Of a stretch of 20,515 nucleotides of DNA, positions 6,763 through 15,973 are shown piece by piece. Source of the stretch: JABHHG01 sp964419445 (GTDB lineage: Bacteria > Fidelibacterota > Marinisomatia > SCGC-AAA003-L08 > D37C17). The stretch lies in assembly GCA_964419445.1 (NCBI GenBank), contig CAYQPE010000025.1:1-20515 (forward strand). Reading direction: 5' to 3'. Position numbers and translations under genes: made by a program. The first letter of the stretch is position 1. Every line of letters begins with the position of its first letter. Under the pieces are notes generated by a model. The model saw nothing but the letters and a program-made list of their open reading frames with translations. It made no database searches and was not told the DNA's origin.

Positions 6763-7200
6763 TTATTTACCCGTACTGCCAAAACCACCTGTACCTCGTG
6801 TAGTTTCAGTAAGGGATTCCACCAATTCATAATGAATAGGAGAAGCATCTGTAGCCACCAATTGAAAGAGGCGTTGACCTTTTTCTGCAGTATATGAAAA
6901 CTCCTTTATATTATCGCACATTGCCATTATTTCTCCCCGATATCCTCCATCAATTAAGCCGATAGAATTTGCCATTCGCAACGGTGTTTTAGAAATACTC
7001 GAACGTGGAAATAAATAATATGCTCTACCATCTTCGGGTTCACAAGAGATTCCTAGTTTTATCGCTTTGGTTTCTCCAGGTTCAAATGTAATATCTTCCA
7101 ACACATATAAATCTAACCCTGCATCACCATCATGAAAATGACCATGATTAGCATATAATTCTCTGGATGTATTATTGTGTGGTTGAATAAAAAGTTTCAT
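6763..7200 (-). CDS. dut: dUTP diphosphatase (trimeric dUTPase)
   Basis: 145 residues with all five dUTPase motifs: DGDAGLDL (motif 1, about 25-32), PRSSIS (motif 2), GLIDGGYRGEIMAM (motif 3, with the catalytic Asp and the uracil-pocket Tyr), GQRLFQLV (motif 4) and RGTGGFGSTGK (motif 5, C-terminal arm). It hydrolyses dUTP to dUMP and diphosphate, keeping uracil out of DNA and feeding dTMP synthesis. GAGG lies just before the ATG. It is 68 bp downstream of comM and probably in the same transcript. Confidence 0.96.
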   Translation of the reverse strand: MKLFIQPHNNTSRELYANHGHFHDGDAGLDLYVLEDITFEPGETKAIKLGISCEPEDGRAYYLFPRSSISKTPLRMANSIGLIDGGYRGEIMAMCDNIKEFSYTAEKGQRLFQLVATDASPIHYELVESLTETTRGTGGFGSTGK

Positions 7201-7268
7201 AAATCCTCAATTCCCTAAAAAATAATGGATGAAAATTAAGCCCATTCATCATCTCTCAAAAATACATA

Positions 7269-8807
7269 TTATGCCACCCACGTATTTCTATCCAAACTAC
7301 GATATTGAATGGCTTCAGAAATATGAACAGAGTTTATTTTCTCAGCATTCTCTAAATCTGCAATTGTACGTGAAACTTTTAAAATTCTATCATAAGCCCT
7401 TGCAGATAAACCTAACTTTTCCATCGCCGTCTTTAATAATTCCGCACTATCTTTATCGATTTTACAATACGTTGCCATAGCAGATTTTTCCATACTTGCA
7501 TTAGAATGAAATGGATTTGAAATATACCGATTTGTTTGAATTTGTCTTGCTCGTTGTACTCGTTCTCTAATTTGTGATGATGATTCCCCTACTTCTTTAG
7601 ATGAAAGCTCTTTGTATGCAACTGCCGGAACATCAATATGGATATCAATTCTATCTAAGAGAGGGCCAGATAATCGTGATACATACTTTTGAATCAACAT
7701 GGGATTACAATGGCATTCATTTTTAGGGTCAGTATAATATCCACATGGGCATGGATTCATGGCAGCTACTAACATAAAATTTGCAGGATATGTTAAAGAA
7801 ACTTGTGCTCGTGAAATGGTAACATCTCCATTTTCTAAGGGTTGACGCATCACCTCTAAAACATTCTTTTTAAATTCTGGGAGTTCATCTAAAAATAGTA
7901 CGCCATTATGTGCTAAACTCACTTCACCGGGCTTGGGAACCGTACCACCACCAATAAGTCCAACATCCGAAATGGTATGATGAGGTGAACGAAAAGGGCG
8001 TACATTGATAAGTCCATCAATTGAGTTATTTATGCCTGCAACAGAATGAATTTTAGTGGACTCCAATGCTTCATCCATTGTCATATTGGGAAGAATAGTT
8101 GGAAGTCTTTTTGAAAGCATAGTTTTGCCACTTCCAGGGGGACCAATGAGAAGGATATTATGCCCACCCGCTGCAGAAACTTCTAATGCTCTTTTAACAT
8201 TTTCTTGACCTTTTACATCAGCAAAGTCAAATTGTGAAATCATGGGTGGCATAGACATGGTAGGGGTAATAGTTACTGTATTGACCAAGTCTGAATTTCC
8301 ATTTAAAATATTTACTACATCAGTCAATGTATTAACAGCAGCAATCTTAATCCCTGGAATATAGGATGCCTCTTTGGCATTTTCAGATGGCAGTATTATT
8401 CCCTTAATACCCTCCTTTTGGGCATGAATGCAAATGGGAAGTACTCCTTTCACTGGACGAAGTTTACCATCTAAGCTTAATTCACCAATTAGTATAACTT
8501 TAGATAAATGCTCATTTTTCACATGGCCAAGGGCAGCTAAAATCCCCACAGCAATAGGAAGATCAAATGTAGTACCCTCTTTTCTAATATTGGCAGGGGC
8601 AAGATTTATGGTTATATGTTTCCCCGGAAAACGGTAATCACTATTTTTTATTGCAGCCACCACACGTTTTTGGCTTTCCTTTACTGCACCTTCTGGTAAA
8701 CCAACAGTGTAAAATTTGAGGGGGGTTGTATTTTCTAAATGGGCTTCGACAGTTACCGTATAGGCATCAATACCTAAAACTGTACTGGACAAAACTTTTG
8801 CAAACAT
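7269..8807 (-). CDS. comM: ComM/YifB family AAA+ ATPase (Mg-chelatase-like)
   Basis: 512 residues with the standard ComM layout: N-terminal Lon-like fold (about 1-170, LEIGELSLDG-type core at 106-115), AAA+ core with Walker A GPPGSGKTM (222-230) and Walker B GVLFLDELPEF (302-312), a Cys-rich NPCPCGYYTDPKNECHC loop, and the C-terminal SARAYDRILKVSRTIADLE domain. In Vibrio and others ComM is a hexameric helicase that drives branch migration during transformation. Many non-competent bacteria keep it, so competence is not implied. AAGGAG lies 4 bases before the ATG. It sits 70 bp after the small membrane protein gene. Confidence 0.95.
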   Translation of the reverse strand: MFAKVLSSTVLGIDAYTVTVEAHLENTTPLKFYTVGLPEGAVKESQKRVVAAIKNSDYRFPGKHITINLAPANIRKEGTTFDLPIAVGILAALGHVKNEHLSKVILIGELSLDGKLRPVKGVLPICIHAQKEGIKGIILPSENAKEASYIPGIKIAAVNTLTDVVNILNGNSDLVNTVTITPTMSMPPMISQFDFADVKGQENVKRALEVSAAGGHNILLIGPPGSGKTMLSKRLPTILPNMTMDEALESTKIHSVAGINNSIDGLINVRPFRSPHHTISDVGLIGGGTVPKPGEVSLAHNGVLFLDELPEFKKNVLEVMRQPLENGDVTISRAQVSLTYPANFMLVAAMNPCPCGYYTDPKNECHCNPMLIQKYVSRLSGPLLDRIDIHIDVPAVAYKELSSKEVGESSSQIRERVQRARQIQTNRYISNPFHSNASMEKSAMATYCKIDKDSAELLKTAMEKLGLSARAYDRILKVSRTIADLENAEKINSVHISEAIQYRSLDRNTWVA

Positions 8808-8877
8808 GAGACTCCTTAACTCTTTTCATAAATCTAATTTATAAAAAAAGTACCCATGTACAAAGGATAATATTACA

Positions 8878-9069
8878 TTAAAAACATGAAGTAATGCCTC
8901 GGGAGGCTAAATAAAAAGGAATAACATATAAAATTGTATCTCTAATGAGGTAGAATAAAAAGAATGCGATGATAAACTTTTTACCTCCCTTTTTAAAAAG
9001 GCCTTTTATTCCATCTGATTTATATATTGATTTAAGTTCTAAAAACCATTTTGGATTCATTATTGACAT
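8878..9069 (-). CDS. Small membrane protein of unknown function
   Basis: 63 residues from an ATG overlapping the ispG stop by one base (TAATG); a second ATG lies three codons on. The N-terminal half is basic (LKSIYKSDGIKGLFKKGGKK). Residues about 35-58 form one long hydrophobic segment, so it is probably a single-pass membrane protein with its basic end in the cytoplasm. I do not recognise a family. The one-base overlap suggests it is translated with ispG. Coding status rests on this coupling and the clean amphipathic-plus-membrane layout. Confidence 0.6.
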   Translation of the reverse strand: MSIMNPKWFLELKSIYKSDGIKGLFKKGGKKFIIAFFLFYLIRDTILYVIPFYLASRGITSCF

Positions 9070-10811
9070 TATACTGGCTCCACCCAATCACCGTGATCTT
9101 TTATAAGTTGAATTAATGCTTCATCAGCTACAGTAGTATCTAAATTCTTTGATACAACTTCTTGCCCTTTATAAAGAGTAATTTTACCCACACCTGTACC
9201 TACATACCCATAATCAGCATCTGCCATTTCACCAGGCCCATTTACAATACATCCCATAATCCCAATTTTAACGCCTTTTAAATGTTCTGTACGTGAACGA
9301 ATTCGAGCGGTGGTTTCTTGTAAATCAAATAATGTTCTACCACATGAGGGGCAAGAGATATACTCTGTTTTGGTAATTCTCATACGGCTCGCTTGTAAGA
9401 TTCCAAAAGCGGTATTATTTATTATGGAAAGTTTACCACAATTTTCAGCCGCAATATATACTCCATCGCCTAAACCATCTACCAAAAGTGCTCCCATATC
9501 TGTAGCCGTATATAACTGAAGGGATTCTGGAGGTAAATTTTCATATGCACGACCAATTATTATGGGAGCTGTACAATTATTATCAATTAATCGCATACAT
9601 AATTCTCGTTGTTCAGCCATGCCATGTTGGTTAAAAGTATCTAAAAGTAATACAACGGTTTCATCCATTTTTATGGCGTTTATTAAATCATCTGTTAGGT
9701 GAGATAACCTCAAATACAAAAAATTTAATTGTGGATGTTTATCTGCATTGGATAAAAATTGTTCAACATCTAAACATGGATAATGCTTGTCTTTTTTACT
9801 ATTCACCCATACTGAATGTGCTTGCATAATCCCCAATGTACCTGGAATTTCAAAATCAATTTCTTTTTTTCCAATATCAATATAGTCGCACGCTAAGTCT
9901 GAAATTCCCCATTTATCTTCAGTTTGGAAATAGGTGTACCCTAATTCTGCCAATGTATGCGTATTAACTTCATTTATGAAATTTAAATCATTAATCACTC
10001 GGGGAACATTTTCTCCACCAATATTCAGTACAGAATGTGTATTTCGTCGAGTAAATTGATATGGATTCACAGTAGAGACAGAACATGAATTAATTTTCTC
10101 ATGATGAGACCGTTGTGTGTATCTCTCAACTAAAGATTGAGCCACTGGAATTTCATATTCTGGTTCTTCTGTTAAGGATACACGAATGGTATCACCTAAA
10201 CCATCTTCCAATAAAGTACCAATACCTAGTGCTGATTTAATACGACCATCTTCTCCTTCACCAGCTTCAGTTACCCCTAAATGAAGTGGATAATCCATAT
10301 TTTCAGCATCCATTCGGTTTACCAATAATCGATAGGCTTGAACCATTACAATGGGATTACTTGACTTCATGGACAGTATAATATCATGATAATTTTCATC
10401 GGTACAAATTCGTAAAAATTCTAATGCAGATTCCACCATGCCTAGGGGTGTATCGCCATAACGACTTAAAATTCTATCAGAAAGTGACCCATGATTTGTA
10501 CCAATTCGCATGGCGGTGCCATATTCTTTACAAATTTTTACCAATGGTAGAAATCGATCTCGAATACGTTCAATTTCTCCATTATATTCAGCATCAGTAT
10601 ATTCAATTTGTTGAAACTTTTTTCTATCAGCAAAATTCCCAGGGTTGATTCGAACTTTTTCCACAATNNNNNNNNNNNNNNNNNNNNNNNNNNNNNNNNN
10701 NNNNNNNNNNNNNNNNNNNNNNNNNNNNNNNNNNNNNNNNNNNNNNNNNNNNNNNNNNNNNNNNNNNCTACGAATATACTGTGTTAATGATTGACAATAT
10801 TGGTCAGACAT
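9069..10811 (-). CDS. ispG: 4-hydroxy-3-methylbut-2-enyl diphosphate synthase (IspG/GcpE), with an assembly gap
   Basis: IspG makes HMBPP from MEcPP in the MEP isoprenoid pathway using a 4Fe-4S cluster. The protein resumes after the gap at IVEKVRINPGNF (TIM-barrel) and continues through a long central domain including RRNTHSVLNIGGENVPRVIND. This is the large form with the extra A* domain found in Bacteroidota, Chlamydiae and plants. It ends with the cluster ligands CPSCGRT and GCIVNGPGE. Only 14 residues precede the 100-N gap. The family normally has roughly 90-95 residues between these points, so the true missing sequence is probably near 280 bases, not 100. The same frame on both sides is therefore partly chance. 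Confidence 0.96.
   Translation of the reverse strand: MSDQYCQSLTQYIRXXXXXXXXXXXXXXXXXXXXXXXXXXXXXXXXXXIVEKVRINPGNFADRKKFQQIEYTDAEYNGEIERIRDRFLPLVKICKEYGTAMRIGTNHGSLSDRILSRYGDTPLGMVESALEFLRICTDENYHDIILSMKSSNPIVMVQAYRLLVNRMDAENMDYPLHLGVTEAGEGEDGRIKSALGIGTLLEDGLGDTIRVSLTEEPEYEIPVAQSLVERYTQRSHHEKINSCSVSTVNPYQFTRRNTHSVLNIGGENVPRVINDLNFINEVNTHTLAELGYTYFQTEDKWGISDLACDYIDIGKKEIDFEIPGTLGIMQAHSVWVNSKKDKHYPCLDVEQFLSNADKHPQLNFLYLRLSHLTDDLINAIKMDETVVLLLDTFNQHGMAEQRELCMRLIDNNCTAPIIIGRAYENLPPESLQLYTATDMGALLVDGLGDGVYIAAENCGKLSIINNTAFGILQASRMRITKTEYISCPSCGRTLFDLQETTARIRSRTEHLKGVKIGIMGCIVNGPGEMADADYGYVGTGVGKITLYKGQEVVSKNLDTTVADEALIQLIKDHGDWVEPV
10668..10767. other. Assembly gap of 100 N within ispG
   Basis: Exactly 100 undetermined bases. 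The IspG family length implies that more sequence than this is missing, so downstream coordinates are nominal. Confidence 0.95.
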
Positions 10812-10865
10812 AGGGGTAAAATTACATTGACACTGTAGTTAGTAAAAAGATTTAGAATGCACCGT

Positions 10866-10894
10866 TTGAGTTGAGTATATTTTCGACCTAAAAT
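10866..10894 (+). promoter_or_regulatory. Candidate promoter of the POT transporter-adenosine deaminase operon
   Basis: TTGAGT (10866-10871) and TAAAAT (10889-10894) are 17 bp apart, 20 bp before the ATG. AAGGA at 10905-10909 serves as ribosome site. A TTGACA about 40 bp further upstream has no good partner. Confidence 0.45.
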
Positions 10895-10914
10895 TAAATT
10901 ATCTAAGGAAATTT

Positions 10915-12249
10915 ATGAGCCAATATTTAACGGCACCTCGTGCCAGTAAAGAAATGCCAAAAGGAATTCCATATATCATTGGAAACGAACTGGCTGAGCG
11001 ATTTAGTTTTTATGGAATGAAATGTATTCTCATCATTTTCATGACTAAACATCTCATGGATAATACTGGTGCAGTTTCTCCAATGGGAAAAGAAGAAGCT
11101 ACTTATTGGTATCATATGTTCACATCAGCGGTATATCTTACTCCACTGTTTGGGGCAATAATTGCTGATGCATTCTTTGGAAAGTATAAAACCATTCTAT
11201 CCCTTTCAATCGTGTATTGTTTGGGCCATTTGGCATTGGCTTTAGATGAAACCCGTTTAGGACTTACCCTTGGGCTCACCCTCATTTCCATTGGTGCAGG
11301 AGGTATAAAGCCCTGTGTATCAGCACATGTAGGTGATCAATTTGGAAAATCAAATGTTCACTTATTAGAAAAAGTTTTTAGCTGGTTTTATCTCTCCATC
11401 AATTTGGGGGCATTTATATCAACCATGCTTACTCCTATCCTATTGGACAAATATGGCCCAAGTATAGCATTTGGACTTCCAGGGGCACTCATGTTTATTG
11501 CAACCTATGTGTTTTGGTTAGGTAGAAAAGTATTTATCCATATTCCTGCTGGTGGAATTGGATTTATAAAAGAAACTTTGAGTGGTGATGGACTTAAAGC
11601 CATTGCTCGACTATTTATCATTTATCTCTTTGTTGCCATATTCTGGGCATTGTTTGATCAAACCGGTTCTACTTGGGTACTTCAAGCAGAAAATCTAGAC
11701 CGTAATTGGCTAGGAATGGAATGGCTGCCTTCTCAAATTCAAGCCATTAATCCCATTATGATTCTTATTCTTGCACCTACATTCTCTTACATCATTTACC
11801 CATTTATAAACCGATTTTTTGAGCTTACTCCTTTACGTAAAATTAGTATGGGATTATTTTTAGCTGTACCATCATTTGTAATAGTTGGATTGGTTCAATC
11901 TTGGCTTGATGCAGGAAGTATTCCCAATATTTCGTGGCAGATATTTGCCTATGCAACTTTAACTGCTGCAGAGGTTTTAGTATCTATTACTTGTTTAGAA
12001 TTTTCCTATACTCAAGCTCCCAATGCCATGAAATCTTTAATCATGGGGTTTTTCATGCTATCTGTTTCATTGGGGAATATTTTTACTGCAGCAGTAAATG
12101 CATTTATTCAAAATCCAGATGGAACCTCAAAACTTGAAGGGGCTTCTTATTTTTACTTTTTTGCTGGAATGATGTTTGTAACTGCAGTATTATTCCTCTT
12201 AGTTTTAAAATATTATAAACCTAAAACATATTTACATACAGAAAAATAA
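10915..12249 (+). CDS. POT family proton-coupled oligopeptide transporter
   Basis: 444 residues and about 12-14 hydrophobic helices. POT/PTR2 signatures are clear: NELAERFSFYGM near residue 24 carries the ExxER motif for proton coupling, followed by GAGGIKPCVSAHVGDQF (about 122-138) and FSWFYLSINLGAF (about 150-162). Members of this family import di- and tripeptides (some import nitrate or other solutes) using the proton gradient. It overlaps the adenosine deaminase gene by one base (TAATG), so the two are probably co-expressed. The substrate cannot be told from sequence; a nucleoside-related substrate is only a speculation from the neighbour. Confidence 0.92.
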   Translation: MSQYLTAPRASKEMPKGIPYIIGNELAERFSFYGMKCILIIFMTKHLMDNTGAVSPMGKEEATYWYHMFTSAVYLTPLFGAIIADAFFGKYKTILSLSIVYCLGHLALALDETRLGLTLGLTLISIGAGGIKPCVSAHVGDQFGKSNVHLLEKVFSWFYLSINLGAFISTMLTPILLDKYGPSIAFGLPGALMFIATYVFWLGRKVFIHIPAGGIGFIKETLSGDGLKAIARLFIIYLFVAIFWALFDQTGSTWVLQAENLDRNWLGMEWLPSQIQAINPIMILILAPTFSYIIYPFINRFFELTPLRKISMGLFLAVPSFVIVGLVQSWLDAGSIPNISWQIFAYATLTAAEVLVSITCLEFSYTQAPNAMKSLIMGFFMLSVSLGNIFTAAVNAFIQNPDGTSKLEGASYFYFFAGMMFVTAVLFLLVLKYYKPKTYLHTEK

Positions 12250-13304
12250 TGAAATTTACGCCTGAAATTATACAAAAGTTACCCAAAGCCGAACTGCATT
12301 GTCACTTGGATGGATCACTACGTACATCCACAATATTAGAATTAGCAAAAGAACAAAATATAAAACTCCCTTCTCATAATGAGAGTGAGTTAGACTCCTA
12401 TTTAAAAATTGGGCCAAATGTAGGCTCTCTTGTAGAATATTTGGAGCGATTTGATATTACACTTTCTGTGCTTCAAACTTCCAATGCCCTTACACGTGTT
12501 GCCTATGAATTAGCCATAGATTGTTGGGATGATGGTGTTCGTTACGTTGAAGTAAGATATTCTCCCATTCTTCATACTCAGCAGGGAATGACCATGTCTG
12601 AAGCCGTAGAAGCGGTAAAAATTGGATTAGAAAAAGCTGAAAATGATTGTGGAATTTTAACTGGTATTATCATTTGTGGAATTCGAAATATTTCTCCAGA
12701 AATATCATTGAAATTAGCAGATTTAACGGTGCAATACAAAAATAAGGGTGTAGTTGGGTTTGACCTTGCAGGAGCAGAAGAAAACTTTCCGGCAAAGCAT
12801 CATAAAGAGGCTTTTGATTTAATATTACGAAATAATATTAATACTACTATTCATGCAGGTGAAGCATATGGTCCGGATAGTATTCACCAAGCCATACACA
12901 GTTGTGGTGCACATAGAATAGGACATGGTACTCGATTACAAGAAGATAAAGATTTGCTTCAATATGTAAATGATCACCGAATTCCTTTAGAAATTTGCTT
13001 AACATCCAATGTGCAAACGAAGAGTGTTCCATCTATGGAAGTACATCCCTTTAAATCTTATTTAAACAAACGATTACGAGTTACTTTAAATACCGATAAT
13101 AGACTCATTTCAGATACTAATTTATCACAAGAGTATAGAATTGCTATTGAGGAGTTTAATTTAAATAAACATGAAGTAAGAACATTAATCATCAATGGAT
13201 TTAAAAGTGCGTTTATCCCTCATGAAAAACGAAGAAATTTAATTCGAAAAATTGTGGATGATTTAGAACAGAACTTTGATTTTGACAGGCGTGTTATTAT
13301 TTAA
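12249..13304 (+). CDS. add: Adenosine deaminase family protein
   Basis: 351 residues, a full-length amidohydrolase TIM barrel. Zinc and catalytic residues are visible: HCHLDGS (His17, His19), IHAGEA (His202 and Glu205), HRIGHG (His222, His226), SNVQT, and TLNTDNR with Asp283. The family converts adenosine or deoxyadenosine to inosine plus ammonia in purine salvage; some relatives act on adenine or modified nucleosides. The NTDN rather than NTDD variant at the zinc Asp is seen in part of the family. It shares a transcript with the upstream POT transporter and is followed by a strong terminator. Confidence 0.92.
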   Translation: MKFTPEIIQKLPKAELHCHLDGSLRTSTILELAKEQNIKLPSHNESELDSYLKIGPNVGSLVEYLERFDITLSVLQTSNALTRVAYELAIDCWDDGVRYVEVRYSPILHTQQGMTMSEAVEAVKIGLEKAENDCGILTGIIICGIRNISPEISLKLADLTVQYKNKGVVGFDLAGAEENFPAKHHKEAFDLILRNNINTTIHAGEAYGPDSIHQAIHSCGAHRIGHGTRLQEDKDLLQYVNDHRIPLEICLTSNVQTKSVPSMEVHPFKSYLNKRLRVTLNTDNRLISDTNLSQEYRIAIEEFNLNKHEVRTLIINGFKSAFIPHEKRRNLIRKIVDDLEQNFDFDRRVII

Positions 13305-13307
13305 AAT

Positions 13308-13336
13308 AAAAAAGGGGCTTTAAAAGCCCCTTTTTT
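13308..13336. terminator. Bidirectional terminator between add and the propeller gene
   Basis: A perfect 13-bp stem (AAAAAAGGGGCTT with its complement) and 3-nt loop, A-rich on one side and T-rich on the other, so it can serve both converging transcripts. Confidence 0.85.
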
Positions 13337-13354
13337 ATTACTGGATTATTTTTA

Positions 13355-15521
13355 TTACTTCAGTAAAGTAATTTTTTTCACTTCGGATGTATATGGAGAA
13401 TTTAATTTCAAAATATACATACCATTAGCGTGATTCTCTGCATTCCATACNNNNNNNNNNNNNNNNNNNNNNNNNNNNNNNNNNNNNNNNNNNNNNNNNN
13501 NNNNNNNNNNNNNNNNNNNNNNNNNNNNNNNNNNNNNNNNNNNNNNNNNNTGGGGATGTGTAGAAACTACATAATATATTCCTGAAGTTAAAAAATCTCC
13601 ATTATTTAACTTGCAATTCCAATGGTTTACAGCACTTTCATTATACGCCAATTTGAATGACTTCACCACTCGCCCATCCAATGTCATTACCTTTACTGTA
13701 GAGCCTGCAGGAATAGAAAAAAATGAAACTCCATCAGATTCACTTATCTTAACGGGGTTAGGGCTTACTAAAATTTCATTAGTATTATAATCGCTGGGTT
13801 CAATCCCAAATGGTGTATGTACTATTGATATCCCTTCATGTGTAGCCAGGTAGGCTTCCCCACTTTTTGAAAATGCCACATCATACACAATGTTAGATAA
13901 TATTGGACTATTTTCTATAGTAAACCCTTCTTCAGTGGGCCATCGTTCTGTATTCGCACGTATAACTTTTACTCCACTATGCTTGGTTATAACCCATACA
14001 TTATTTTGTGGATCCACTTTTAGCCTATCCCCTTTTGTAATACCAATATTTCCATAAAAAGTTTGGGGATAAATGGGAGTTAAATTATATCCATTTACAA
14101 TATACCCTTGAACACCATTGGCTGTCATAACCCATAGAATTTCTTGACCTTCTGTTTCAGAAAATATCAACGAATACACATCTTGATTACTACCCCCTGG
14201 AAGAATATCAGGAGAAACTAGCTCATGCCACTCATCATCAGAAGAATCTGAAATTGTATTTTTATAATCTAAAATTTTAATTCCACCTGAGGATACCAAT
14301 GTACCATCTAAATTATTATGGCGGATAAATGCCACCCAAACATATCCATTTTGGGAGAAGTCTAAATCTAGCGGTAAATATGAATCGGTATCAGGTGCAG
14401 TTATATGATGCCACTCACCTATATTGTCCATGATAGCAAAAGGCTGATTAAAATTTTCTGAGAAAGCATTTACGCACCAGCTGTTTCCATTATTATCTTT
14501 TTTGATTTGAGGGACTTGTGCATATAGGCCTCCGCTATTATCATCAACAATGCCATTTGTACCATCAAAAATATTATTCTCATCTCCGTAAAGGGTATAA
14601 CTCCAATTATTTGAATTCACTTCCAATACGGCACCACTATTATTTTCTACATCCAACTTTCTGCCATAGATGTTAAAAATAAAATTGCCTGAGTTAATTG
14701 TGGTAATGGCCGTTGGGAAATAATCTCCAATATGATAATTGAGTTTAACTGCATTATATCCATCTCCTCGGTTGGGATAAGAGTATCCCTTAGAAAATGC
14801 ATAAAAGTTAGTAATTCTGGAGCCTTTTTTTACAAATCCCCCTTCTCTGCCCACTCCGTATAAATCTCCATTATCATCCAAGTGTAAAGCACTAATTTCA
14901 TTGGTAATAATAGAATTTGGAATATAAAGTTTAACTGAATTGTCNNNNNNNNNNNNNNNNNNNNNNNNNNNNNNNNNNNNNNNNNNNNNNNNNNNNNNNN
15001 NNNNNNNNNNNNNNNNNNNNNNNNNNNNNNNNNNNNNNNNNNNNAATTGTCGAGGGAAATGATCTATAAAAATTGCTATATCTATATTCCCCATTATACA
15101 GAGTAAAATTAAGGATTCCATCACCATTTATAGTTGAACCAATGGCAAACAACTCATCATCAAAAAAATTAATGTCAGAAATTGAATGTATAAAGTCTAG
15201 ATGCTGAATTTTTTCCACATTTTTTGATTCTATATTTAAAATTTGCATCCCGCCTATAAAATCAGAAACAAATAATTTACTATCTTTAATTTGTAATGAC
15301 TGTAGTTTTTGAGGATATACATCTGTATCAATACTTACATTGATGAATGACTCTGAAGATAAGTCAAATTGTATTATTCCACCATGAGTAGTGGCAATAA
15401 CTGTATTTCCATCTGAAAATTTTACAGATTGTGGATTAATGGTTGATGTAATTGCATCCCAATGTAGATTTGAAGCAATTATGCACGAAAAGAATAGTGA
15501 GACTATTCTAATAATTTTTAT
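13355..15521 (-). CDS. Secreted beta-propeller protein with C-terminal sorting domain, broken by two gaps (possibly two genes)
   Basis: The N-terminus appears to start at ATA (15521) giving KIIRIVSLFFSCIIASNLHWDA, a good signal peptide. AAGGA lies 9 bases upstream, and no ATG, GTG or TTG is suitably placed in frame. The body has repeated blade-like stretches (NTVIATTHGGIIQFDL, GDLYGVGREGGF, GEAYLATHEGISIV) typical of two-component-regulator/PorZ-like propellers. A C-terminal beta-sandwich starts at VSPNPVKI and includes MTLDGRVVKSFKL and LTSGIYYVVSTHP. After the second gap a second ending, GMYILKLNSPY..KKITLLK, resembles another sorting tail. The frames on either side of the first gap (14945-15044) differ, so its size is wrong. 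Export through a type IX-like system is inferred. It follows ribH but shares no function with it. Confidence 0.65.
13451..13550. other. Assembly gap of 100 N near the C-terminus of the propeller gene
   Basis: Exactly 100 N of nominal size. The coding on the two sides may belong to the same protein or to two proteins with similar tails. Confidence 0.95.
14945..15044. other. Assembly gap of 100 N in the propeller gene
   Basis: Exactly 100 N. Coding on the two sides is in different frames at this length, so the true number of missing bases differs from 100. Confidence 0.95.
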
Positions 15522-15973
15522 GATTGGATGTCCTTGTAGGTTGCAATAGTTTGAATGGCAGCATCCATTACTTCCCAACCTTTATTGGCTGTGCCATCTC
15601 CAGAGCGGCCTAATGCTTGTTGTAAATTATCCGTGGTAAGTACACCAAACAAAATGGGGATATTTGAATTCATAGATAAATCCATTACCCCTCGTGCACA
15701 TTCTCCAGCCACATAATCAAAATGAGGGGTTCCCCCACGAATAACAGCGCCCAGAGTCACAATGGCATGAGGTTGCTCATTGTCCAATACTTGCTTAACG
15801 GTTGCAGGGATTTCAAAAGCACCGGGTACAGTATATATAGAAATATTAGATTCTTTACCGCCTGCATTAAAAAATGATTTTTTTGCGCCTTCCAAAAGTG
15901 AATCTGTAATCACTTCATTAAATTTACTTATGACAATTGCAATTTTATAACCACTGGCAGAATGTGATGACAT
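15518..15973 (-). CDS. ribH: 6,7-dimethyl-8-ribityllumazine synthase
   Basis: 151 residues, normal length. Typical segments: IAIVISKFNEVITDSLLEGA, the VPGAFEIP loop (about 49-56), LGAVIRGGTPHFDYVA (about 75-90) with the phosphate-binding GGT and catalytic His, and FGVLTTDNLQQALGRSG. It condenses the ribityl pyrimidine with dihydroxybutanone phosphate and usually forms a 60-mer or pentamer shell. It overlaps ribBA by one base (TAATG) and is the last gene of the riboflavin operon. Its TAA overlaps the proposed ATA start of the propeller gene. Confidence 0.97.
   Translation of the reverse strand: MSSHSASGYKIAIVISKFNEVITDSLLEGAKKSFFNAGGKESNISIYTVPGAFEIPATVKQVLDNEQPHAIVTLGAVIRGGTPHFDYVAGECARGVMDLSMNSNIPILFGVLTTDNLQQALGRSGDGTANKGWEVMDAAIQTIATYKDIQS

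Noticed and set aside
7229..7480. Plus-strand frame inside the end of comM, and similar shadow frames inside groEL, groES, ribBA and others
   Set aside because: They mirror strongly conserved genes on the other strand and have no recognisable protein features.
15522..15578. Propeller gene starting at TTG 15578
   Set aside because: It would add a Cys-rich segment out of frame inside ribH and place the signal peptide internally.
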